NCBI GenBank assembly: GCA_036320915.1
Contig: JAXBDG010000005.1
Coordinates: 2,362,001 to 2,426,000 of the forward strand
Reading direction: 5' to 3'
Source of the DNA: Linnemannia elongata
Taxonomy: Eukaryota; Mortierellomycota; Mortierellomycetes; Mortierellales; Mortierellaceae
DNA length: 64,000 bases
This document shows, one piece after another, positions 54,540 through 64,000 of this stretch; the first letter of the stretch is position 1; each line of letters starts with the position of its first letter. The notes below the pieces were generated by a model. That model worked only from the letters and a program-made list of their open reading frames with translations. It did no database searches and had not been told where the DNA came from. A program made the translations under genes and the position numbers.

Positions 54540-57500
54540 ATGCATCAATTCCAGTCATTCGCTCCTCCCCAACCCCCTACCGCCGCTGAATACGCCTTCC
54601 CGAGTGTCCTCCAGTTCCTTCAATCCGAATGGCGTCGCTTCGAACGAGATAGGAATGAATGGGACATTGAAAAGTCCGAGATGAAGGTAACGCACATATC
54701 ATTCTTCCTTGGCTGGCTCAGCCAGTTGTATGAATTTCTTCACCTTCTTATTCGTCACGATTGCTAATGGGGAGCTTCTTGCCTTCATTCCCTGTTCTCC
54801 CTCCCCTTTCCAATTTATTCTCCTGGCTCACCACTATCATCTTCAAAAATAGGCTAGGATCGCGTTCTTGGAGGGCGAGAAACGCGGTGTCGACAACTCC
54901 AAGATTGACCTGATGAAGCGTGTCAAGATGCTTGAGTTTGCTTTGAGACAGGAGAGGTAAGGCCTTGGTTACTTTCTTCTCAGAAGGCGAAGCATTGGTT
55001 ATCGTGGTTTTGTGGATTACACCCACAGGAGTAGGAGGAGGAGTAGGAGGTGGTGGTGGTGCTAATGCACCCTAGTCGTGTATATTGGTCAGACCTCATT
55101 TCGTTATCATATGCTTTTGGCTCGAACCCTTCCTTTTTTTTTCCTCCCCCTTTTCATCTCGGTCTTTCATTTCCCCTGGGTTCTTTTTTTATGACCATGC
55201 GACGATTGGCGTTGACGATAATGATTACATACCCTTCCCTCTCTATCTCCGAGAGTGGTATCAGCTGTGGTTATTGGGAGATGTGAAAACAGAAAAAGCG
55301 CAATTAGAGAGAGAAAGAGAAAGGGTCGGATGTGGTTTGTTGACAGTTTGGATTTGTTTGTGTTTTTGTTTTTTGTTCTCATGATGTATCTTTTGGTCGA
55401 CATAGGAGCAAGTATGTCGAAGCCAAAGATGACAACTCCGCTGCAGTCCCTGCGCAAGGCCAACTGCCCCTGGCCCAAGGTGTCACCCGTAAGTAATTGT
55501 TTGCCTTGTTGTTGTTTATATGAAATAAGGACACATGTGCCCAGGGGTAATAAGGAAAATGCGCCCATACCATGTCTGCTGATGTGAACACGATCGCGAT
55601 CGTGATGAACAAAGCGATAAAAGAGTATGGTATTGCATACAGACAGACAAAGGCTTACATGTTAATTGCTATTAACGCCTTTCGGCTGGTTGGTTGTATT
55701 TGTTTTTGTTTGTGCCTGTATTTCTTTATCTGCGGAATTTCTTTCATAGCCTCTCATGTGAACATGAAGACTCAAAACAGAATGTCGACCTATGGACAAA
55801 ACATGACCCAAGTCAGCCCGACCTCCGCAACTCCAGGACTTGACCCTCTAGGAAGAGCCAAGAGCAGAGAGTTTCTCAGAATGTATGTTTCCGCCTCGTG
55901 AACGGTTGATTTACTGATGACTTCTCACAATGCACGGTCCTTGTACTATTGACGCATCGTGCATGGCTCACTCATCAGACCCGTTTTTCTATCGTCTCAT
56001 ATTCACACACCGAGCTTAGATGTCTGCAGGAAATCAGTTACCTGACTGCTTCTGTTCCACAATCAATTGCCTCGGCCATGCCCCCTGCACCAACACGACT
56101 TGTCAGGAATGAAAGTGACCGAAGAGCGGCTGCTGCCACAGGTGGAAGAAACAGAAAGAGCGACTACTACCCTGCCACCCAATCATCATCGGCGCCTCCC
56201 CCTCCTCTTAACCGAGCCAGCTCCGTTCCGGTCTCAACACTGCAATCCTTTGGTAAAGGCAAGCCCGCGATGAACAGTTCTTCCCCCCCAATTGAAGACA
56301 AAGCCGAGGATGCAACCCTTCGACAGTTTGCCGTACCGCATCATGCCGCCCAGCCGATACCCAACCGCACCACCAAGGGCTCCGAAGAGTCAACACGGAC
56401 CGAACCTATTGTTAAGCCGGCACCTTTGATTACCACGAACATCACCAAGCCCCCGACTGAAAAAATGGATTCAGAGAAGGACTCATCGGACGACACGGAT
56501 TCTGTGGACGAAGACCCAGTGACAGTTGTGCATTCGCCATTGTCAGGAGACGACTGGCATGCCAAGCTCCAGCGAGCAGGACAACAGCTTGCCCTTCAGG
56601 ACAAGCCAAAGAAATCTAAGAAAGCTGAGGATGACGTTCAATTGGTACGTTTCACATTTGTTAAGCATACTGCTACGTCAAGTGAAAATGGCGCTAATTA
56701 ATTAGCTATATATCGATTCATGAATGACTTTCCATAGGCCAAGGATGTTCAGGACAAGTTCAACATTTCACCAGAAAGATTGAACAAGATGGTGAAGGAA
56801 TGGGACAAGACAAAGCTCGACGGAGGGGGATGTCAAAAGTCCATGCGCAAGAAGAAAGCCAAGGATTCAGGTACACATGATGTTACTCTTTGTACAGAAA
56901 GGACGTGTTCTGGAAGTAAGGAATGGCAAGCTAACATAGAGTCATCTACTTTTTCTTTTGGCCTTATAGCTTTACTCGATGAACTTGCCAATCTAACTGT
57001 CAATGAGACGGAGACCGACATGGGAACCAGAACAGGTGACGCTGCGACTGACGAGCCGGCGCGTTGGCGGCCAAAGGTCACCCTCAGAAGGTACACTTGA
57101 AAAGCACTGAACAGTACATTTGACGCGTCAACGATATACGTCCGTTATGAAAACGCTGACCAGCTTTCAACTCTTTAACTTCACATAGACATATGGACAC
57201 TGTCCGCTCCATCGCATTCCACCCAACCAAAAAGGCTATTCTTTCAGGATCCGAGGATGGTACTATGAAGTTCTGGAATCTGGAAACTGCACTGGGAGAT
57301 TCAAGGAAAGCAGCCGGCGGCGAGCTTGATCCGATTCACACTTACCGTGGCCACACTAAGGGGATCACAGCCGTTGCACTCTCTGCCGACCAAAACAAAT
57401 GCTTCTCTGCCAGTCTTGATCGAACCATCAGAGCTTATGGTCTTGTTCCTATGAACAAGGAGACATATGCCCGACTTGGTAAGTCATTTTTACAACTTTT

Positions 57501-58533
57501 GCATTTTATGGGTGTGTGGTAGTCGATTTGTATTGGCATTGACCCAATTGATTCGTAACTTACTTTACATCTATTTCTTTGCATAGACCCGAGTTTGAAT
57601 TTGTCGACATTTGTTGGACATACAGATGCAGTGTGGGATATTCGTCTGTTCCCACTCTCGATCTCTTCGTCACAGTTGTTGGGCTCGATTTCTGCCGACG
57701 GAACAGTCAAAATTTGGGACACAGAGACCAAAGGATCGCCATTGAAGTCATCATGGAGCTACCATGGTTCGGACGCCTCATCGGCGACAGCTTCAACAGG
57801 ACCCAAACAAGGTCCTGTGCCGACTGGACTGGCCTTTTGTCCGACGGACTTGAAAAAGATGGTGGTCAGCTATTCCAACTCTGTCATCAAGCTGTTCGAT
57901 ATCGAAACTGGCAAGGACATCTTGACCTTTAAGAGTAACGAAACCTATGGTAAGAGCGCAACCCTACTATTGGTGGTTTGAGGTGTCACGGAGACGCGTT
58001 CATTCTGAGCAACGCATCGTTAATCACCTATTATAATAATATAGATGGCACGACGGGAACACAGATCAACAAGGTCATTTGCCATCCTACGCTTCCAGTC
58101 GTCGTATCTGGACATGAAGATCGATACATTCGCTTCTTCGACCTCACAAGTGGTAAGGGCATGTGCATACAGAATTGTAGATGACACAAGAGTCCATCAA
58201 CACAATTTGAGCACACTTCTGATTCTAACGTCTCTCATCGTATTCTTTACAAAATATCTAGGAGTGTGCTCGTACTCGATGTTGACACATTTGGATGCAG
58301 TCTCGTCTCTAGACATTGACCCTGCAGGATTGGTCCTTTGTTCGGGCGGACATGACGCGTCTGTTAGGTTGTGGGATATTGCTTCAACTCAGCGTACGTG
58401 TCTGCAAGAGTTCACAGGACATCGGCGCAAAGGAAACGAGGGTGTTTGCGCGGTCCAATACCACTCCACTATGCCCGAGTTGCTTGCTACTGGCGGTGCC
58501 GATTCGCTTGTCAAGATTTACACCAGGAGCTAA
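54540..58533 (+). CDS. Striatin-family WD40 scaffold (STRIPAK complex)
   Basis: Exons 54540-54686, 54853-54956, 55406-55488, 55750-55882, 56020-56644, 56738-56870, 56970-57090, 57189-57478, 57587-57949, 58045-58152, 58262-58533; 792 aa. The N-terminus has the striatin caveolin-binding and coiled-coil block: [51 protein letters not shown]. Next is the conserved [18 protein letters not shown] that follows the coiled coil. A Ser/Pro-rich linker reaches [18 protein letters not shown], after which WD40 repeats fill residues about 450-792: [81 protein letters not shown]. Striatin is the PP2A B-type subunit and scaffold of STRIPAK; in fungi (PRO11/Far8) it governs cell fusion, development and septation. 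All ten acceptors are TAG. Confidence 0.95.
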
Positions 58534-59045
58534 AGGAACATGGCTTGCGGATGGTGCATGACGCATTGCATACCTAGCATACCTTTGCTTTTGATGAAAA
58601 ATCACTACATATCCCCCCCCCCCTCTTCCACTTGCATTACTGCCGAGACCGCATACTGTGTCCTCGTTTCTTTTCCTCATTCACATTCCATAGCATTTCC
58701 ACACATAGCATAACAAAATAAAAGTTTCTTTTGTCATTTCATCTTCCGCTTTCTCCTTTCATTTCCTAATTATTTACATTGGAAATAGGGAGGAGGAAGA
58801 GAACAGCATAGCGGAGATAAGGACAAGAACCGTCGTTCACAAAGGAGCATTGTGGCACCCAAAAATAGGGCGAATGGAGAGAAAAAAAAAAAAGAATCCC
58901 CCTCCCCCTCCCCCCTCGCCCTCCTCTTCCGAGACGCCACCAAAATATTGTTTGAAATGAATCGCGGGTGGCGTAGCTTGTGTATGCCCGGGTGCTTGAC
59001 TATCTTAAATTTTGCTAGGCAGGCGTCAAAAATAGTATGTGTTCG

Positions 59046-59075
<30 letters not shown>

Positions 59076-59077
<2 letters not shown>

Positions 59078-59346
59078 TTGATTGGCTTTTGCCCGCAATG
59101 CGCCATCATGCTAAGAACGACGACGATGGTGATGGCGAAGAGCTTTATCAATCGATTTCTTTCAAGTCACCTTAGCCCAGATGAAAACGAAGACAAGGAA
59201 AAATAGAAATACAAAAAGGTATTGATTGGCTTTTTGCCCGCAATGCGCCACCATGCTAAGCACGAGACTATGATGATGGCGAAGAGCTTTATCAATCGAT
59301 TTCTTTCAAGTCGCCTTAGCCCAGATGAAGACGAAGACAAAGGAAA
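59076..59346 (+). repeat. Tandem duplication, two diverged copies with a 144-bp period
   Basis: Copy 1 begins GATTGGCTTTTGCCCGCAAT at 59080 and copy 2 at 59224. Both continue with GCGCCA(T/C)CATGCTAAG, GATGGCGAAGAGCTTTATCA, ATCGATTTCTTTCAAGTC and CTTAGCCCAGATGAA, then an A-rich end. They differ at several positions plus small indels. Each copy finishes in an A-rich tail (59189-59217 and 59340-59358). Confidence 0.85.
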
Positions 59347-59843
59347 AAAAAAAAAAAAGGCCGAATCGCTCATGCAATCGAAGACTTAGATGTCTCCTAA
59401 TAAAAGTGTTTTGATGGTAGGCTGCATCTTTCCGGCTGTTTGTTGGGGCATACGGCTGAGAAACAACATGAAAACTGGTTATTCGGACGACTTCGTGCCG
59501 TGCATAGTCTGTGTCATTTTTTTTTTTTTTTTTTGCTTTTTGTCAAGTGAAATGATGAAAGGAAAAAAGCGTTAAAAAGTTCAACAACGCAGCACTTGAT
59601 GTATGTCAGGTACATAATTAGGAGAAAAGGAAAAAAAAAAAAAAAAAAAAAAAAAAAGGGAACGTAGGAGAAATGAAGGGCGTTAGAGGACAATACTGAG
59701 CATGCACTAATGCATGGCTGCAAAAGATTTGTTCACAAAATTAAGGTTTTCCTTTGTCAAGGTTTTGAGAGAGACGGGGCTTAGTGAAAAAAAAAGTGTC
59801 ACCCTCTCCTTGTAACTCCAACACGACATTTTCAACCGCCGCG

Positions 59844-59886
<43 letters not shown>

Positions 59887-60763
59887 AGATTGATACTTTG
59901 TCATCGCTCCCGCCTCCTCAGCCATGGCCCAATTCACGATACCCCCCTTCATCTCTTCGCCTCCCATTAATGCATGCATTGTTGTCGTTCCTTGCTCTGC
60001 TGCGGTGTCATTTGCAGAAAAAGGCAGAAGAATAAGGGTGCTACGCCTCCATATCAAAACGAAAGCGAATGCGAAGCGAAGTATGAGATGTCATGAAACT
60101 GAAAGAACATGTTGACCCTTCAGGAAAAAAGAAATCCGCCTTGTTCTTCTCCATGCGCGGGTCACGTACCGCTAGATCTGTTTATTTGTTGTTCAGGTTC
60201 GCCAGCTTTTCTTTTTGATTGTTTGAGATGAGGAAAGAAGGGAAAGGAAAAAGGCAGTAGGTACCCATGGCCAAGTCAATGAGAGAAAGAAAAAAAAAAG
60301 ATGAAAGCAACAAGGCTAGGACAAATTAGCAAAGACAAAACCAAGTCAAAAAATAACGAGTAAAGAGGGACAAAAGGACAAAGAGGGTGCAGCAAAGAAA
60401 AGGGCGCTCACAGATCCCTTTTGAGTGGTTGTTTTGCCCCTGCCCTGCCACACGCAAGCACCAAATCAAGAGAAGATGATCGGATCGAGAGGGACAGTGT
60501 GATGTGGACGCATGAGAGCCATCTCTGTATATGATAGCCAAAAGAAGACGTTTGTGTCCAACATGACCAGCTGGATATTATCGAGTATTCAGTGTCGGAA
60601 CTCAATTCAATGGGCTTGCTTACCTTCCGTGAGCATTATAAACAATTGTCAACCGACAAGGTATGGTTAAAAGTGGCAAAGAAACATACGTCCACCGGGA
60701 CGACCAATGGTAAAACAGGTACGGTCTTTTTCCGCCTGTGAAACGTTAAAGCATCTCGGGCAC

Positions 60764-60770
60764 TATAAAA
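60764..60770 (+). promoter_or_regulatory. TATA box of the downstream membrane protein gene
   Basis: TATAAAA about 300 bp upstream of the ATG at 61068. A pyrimidine-rich stretch follows, a typical fungal promoter and leader layout. Confidence 0.5.
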
Positions 60771-61067
60771 CAACGAGATTTCCACTTCACTTTACCCTTC
60801 CTTTTTTTCTTCTTCATCTCCAATTCTCACTTTCTAAAGCCCCTTCACTCATCAATCCCTTGGACGTTTGGTCTTTTTGAACATCTCCAACTTCTTCCCA
60901 ACACCCTGCCTATTGCACGCCAAATTACAGACGCACTTGACCCTGGATTCACCTGTTTCAAATTAATCAATTCTAAATCTGCAGGAACACACCATACCCA
61001 CTACAACGCCCCATCCGCAAATAAAAACAGACTCGGCCTCAAGAAAGCAACGAACATATCGATCGAC

Positions 61068-63825
61068 ATGTCTACAGGAAACATACAACGCGCGTTAAAG
61101 AGGATGCGTAGGGCACTCTCTATATCGTATGACTCTCCATTACATGGTCCCGCCAGAATCGTATGGGCCATCTGTACCTTCGGATGTAAGGCAATCTTCT
61201 TGCAGAAACGATGGACTTTTTACGATCTCTGAGGGGAATTGTCAGTTACTAACGAGTCTTTCGGTTATATTTTGGTTGATGGGTAGATGCTTATCCTCGG
61301 AGGCGAGTTGGTGAGAACGTTACGGTGTGCATCTTCAGGACGTTTGTCATCCTCGTCACAAGTAAGTTGTTGTTTGTTGAGAAGTAAGGCAGAAAGATTT
61401 TTTTGCCCCTCTCTCGTTCTCTTTTACTCTCCTCGTTCTTGAAATGGATTGTCTGACTCCTTTGCCACCTATTTATACAGGACTAGGATGCATTCTGGGA
61501 ACTATCTGGTACCTCCATAACTTGGTAGCGTACCTCAAACTCGGCGACGCTCGACCCTACAACGTACTTTCCATCGAGTATGAATCTAAAAACGGCACCA
61601 TCGCTCCAGGTAAATACCTATAACACATTGACATCAGAGCATTTCATTCATGTTCCCTGCTATGGCAACTATGAAACTAAAACCCTCATTTTCTTTCCAA
61701 TTGTGCATCTTTTGCTAGTATTGAATATTGCCAGCCCCTACGAGAGGGTGGTCAATTTGACATCGATGTCGTACCACGACAACTCGGGGGGTGATTTCCC
61801 GTTGGAACCGGAGGTGAGCGAGTATGGCCCACACCTTCTTGTTATGGGACCAGGCGTCGTTAATCTGGATGCTAAAGGTGGCCATGACGAGTATGTTCAA
61901 TATGTTCTTAAGCATAATCAAACCTATGCTTCTGAATGGACTCGTGTCGGGCTGATCCATCCCGGTAAGTTTTTCTTTCCTGGCGAGAGGCGGAGGCGGT
62001 CACACAAAATATTGAGTGGCAGGGTCTGCTCTTTTCCGTTGAGAGTACCGAATTGCTTTGTTACCTTGTCCAATACCTCATGCTAAACCGACCATGTTAT
62101 TCTTTGCATTTTTTTTACTTTTATTTAGACACGACGGGGAATGTAACCGATTCTCGTGATTTCTCGAACCAGTACTACTTTTACCCTGGCCACATTGTCG
62201 AGATCCGCTATGAACCCCTGGAGTTCCACACCGTCAACCGCCAATCCGACAACAGCACTACTTTTGAGCGTTTCAAGTACTTTTTGGGCTTCGGAGGCGA
62301 AACCGTCGGATATTCTTACAAGAGTTCAGTCACTCATATGCCCTTCCCACCCATCCGCCCCGCGTCCTGGGATAATCTGACGACTGTTATTATAATTCGA
62401 CCATCGTCTGTCATTTCAAGCAAGTCGTATAATGAGGAGAAGACGAGTATCAGAGCGACAATGTCGGGTATTGGAGGACTCCTTGGGATTGTAAGCTCGA
62501 TTATTGTCTTCTTGTTTGGTGTCTCGGTCATGTCGCCTTGGGGGTTCATCGCGGGTATTCCGTATTTCCGCCGTAGGATTACGGGGTCGTTGGCGAAGGC
62601 GTACACATCGCAGGGCGGGTTGTCCAAGGGCCCATTTACAACACATCAGTCCAACATTGGCAAATTTGAGCCGGGCATGTCGACAGAAATGCGGGTTGCG
62701 ATGGTCAAGGAGCAGTTGGATGAACTCGAATTGGTCCTTATGGAGTATTATATCGATGGGGCCGTCTTCCAGGGATATGACCAGGAGCGGACAAAGGTCA
62801 AGGTCGAGCGAGCTGCCTCGATGAGGTCTCGTATAAACGGCGTTGATGGTCAGGTTGGAAGCGGGGGTAAGGGGAAAGACATGATGATGGAGCCGTTGAC
62901 CTTGCCGAGTCGGACACCGTTCGAGAGCCAGCACCCACCAGCCGTCAACGACACTTTGTTTCGCCGTGTCAGTCTTGACAGACACCCCAATCAGATAAAT
63001 TCTTCCGCCGAGGGCGGTGGGGTGTTTGAGTACTACCAACAACAAAAGTTCCAACAACATCAACAAGAGGAACAATCCTTACGCCACCAAAATAACGGCA
63101 GCAACCAATACCGAAACAGCACACTCTCAGAACAAGGACTCCGCCACAGCTTGACAGAAGAACCCTCTAGCAGGAACAATGTCGGCCGAGGAAGACAGAG
63201 TAGCCAGCAGAACGGCAGGACCCACTTTGCGATGGATATGTACGATCAGCAGGATGACCAGCTGGGTCTGTTACAGCAGGACCACCACTCCATGCGCCAG
63301 ACCTACCTCCAGAACACTGCCAGCAGTATGAACCCAGCCTACCCACCTCGCCCGCCCAAGGACGAGATCATCTCGATGCATCTCCAGAACGATAAAAACC
63401 TCACTACAACCGATCCTAACCGCCACAGCGCTTATTACAACAACGGCGCGGCACCTGCATATTCGATCGCTACAGCCGCAGCCACGACCACAGCGGCATC
63501 TGCTTCACCATCTTCACCACCTCTAGGCCACCTCCAGGATCCCGTGCCGTCATCGTTGTGGTGGAAGGAGGGTACACCACTGACTGATGCTCCACATTCC
63601 ACCACCACCACGAATAACACGACCGCGGGTTCAAGACCGGTCTCGGTCCAGCCTTTGAACCCTAGTGCCAGGACCTCGACTACCTTCTCTCCCCCTCCTT
63701 CTTCTTCTTCTTCACAACAACAACAACAGCAACAACAACAACAACAACAACAGCAGCAGCAGCAGCAGGAGCAGCAGGAGCATAATCATGGGCTGGACCT
63801 TTCCAACCAGCCTAGAGAATTTTAA
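61068..63825 (+). CDS. Two-pass membrane protein with lumenal domain and Gln-rich tail, unknown family
   Basis: Exons about 61068-61107, 61287-61361, 61481-61609, 61719-61964, 62129-63825; about 728 aa. Exon 1 is tentative: the donor GTAGGG at 61108 is the one that keeps phase, while a better-looking GTATGA at 61127 does not. The N-terminus is short and basic (RALKRM, PRRRVGEN). TM1 spans VCIFRTFVILVT plus GCILGTIWYLHNLVAYL. A roughly 260-residue lumenal or extracellular domain follows with several N-glycosylation sequons (NGT, NLT, NQT, NVT, NST, NLT) and a run of beta-like strands. TM2 is GIGGLLGIVSSIIVFLFGVSVM. The cytosolic part begins with basic residues, has a conserved-looking helix MRVAMVKEQLDELELVLMEY, then about 350 residues of Gln/Ser/Pro low complexity with a pure poly-Gln block near the end. 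I do not recognise the family and claim no function. Confidence 0.7.
63713..63776 (+). repeat. CAA/CAG poly-Gln microsatellite
   Basis: A run of about 20 CAA/CAG codons near the 3' end of the membrane protein gene. The 5' half is mainly CAA and the 3' half CAG. Confidence 0.85.
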
Positions 63826-63938
63826 ACTGCATCAAACAACAAACACTCTCCATATTCACATAGTCATATCACCTACACACAAAAAAGCATAAACATTCTC
63901 TCCTCTTCATCACCAACCAACAATCCTTCCATCCCTCA

Positions 63939-63956
63939 CCCCCCCCCCCCCCCCCC
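63939..63956 (+). repeat. Poly(C) tract of about 18
   Basis: An uninterrupted C run in the 3' flank of the last gene. Long C runs are rare in this A/T-tract-rich window. Confidence 0.8.
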
Positions 63957-64000
63957 TCCTCACCCCTCTCTTTTTTTTTCTTTTCCACCACACATTTGCA

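Larger units (their letters stand above)
58534..61067. other. 2.5-kb gene-free region rich in poly(A/T) tracts
   Basis: No supported protein gene. Runs include A29 (59046-59074), A15 (59344-59358), T18 (59517-59534), A27 (59631-59657) and A29 (59844-59872). A roughly 144-bp tandem duplication lies between them. 60764-60770 is a TATA box for the next gene, and 60780-61067 is its pyrimidine-rich leader. Confidence 0.7.

Noticed and set aside
61287..61330. Membrane protein starting at ATG 61287
   Set aside because: That ATG is in a different frame from the TM1-coding frame (AYPRRRVGENVTVCIF). It is the first base after a TAG acceptor.

Overview
This is nuclear DNA of a filamentous, early-diverging fungus. 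The many short spliced introns, fungal-type MED14, CTK3, SEN1 and TOR proteins, long Gln/His/Ser tracts, and the F-box/LRR and small secreted protein genes all point to Mucoromycota. A Mortierella-like organism (Mortierellomycotina) is my best inference, from protein style rather than from a database match. No viral, plasmid, CRISPR or bacterial operon signal is visible. I hand-built 14 spliced gene models with 85 introns in total. Every internal junction was checked for GT donor, AG acceptor and codon phase. A few boundaries may be off by one base where homopolymers were hard to count.

Layout: 1-2179 (+) 5'-truncated GH16 glucanase-like gene. 2659-5583 (-) CTK3, the CTDK-I gamma subunit. 5982-8734 (-) F-box/LRR protein. 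10135-19108 (-) complete TOR kinase in 19 exons. 19606-27052 (+) SEN1 helicase, divergent from TOR across about 0.5 kb. 27872-28258 (-) small Cys-rich secreted protein. 29227-30243 LINE retrotransposon remnant. 30344-30414 (+) tRNA-Gly(GCC). 30649-30810 (-) tiny secreted peptide candidate. 32290-33850 (+) PAP2 lipid phosphatase. 34217-35883 (-) C1-domain membrane protein. 36555-41603 (-) MED14. 42419-44331 (+) CK2 alpha. 45548-48712 (+) ELL elongation factor. 48966-49834 (+) Tim17/22/23-family protein. 50689-52625 (-) tubulin cofactor B. 54540-58533 (+) striatin. 58534-61067 gene-free, with a 144-bp tandem duplication and several long poly(A/T) tracts. 61068-63825 (+) unrecognised membrane protein with a poly-Gln tail.

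Functionally the window is housekeeping-rich. Five genes (CTK3, SEN1, MED14, CK2 alpha, ELL) act in RNA polymerase II transcription. TOR and striatin are growth and morphogenesis signalling hubs. I find no clear new multi-gene system. The most unusual sequence-level signals are: a near-exclusive TAG 3' splice site; a two-codon upstream ORF that overlaps the TOR start codon and is the only upstream ATG in about 300 bp; a LINE fragment with an exact 20-bp inverted copy of its own 3' end plus poly(A) at its other edge, beside a tRNA gene; a coding-like in-frame extension beyond the stop of the PAP2 phosphatase; and a perfect C1 zinc finger on a membrane protein.
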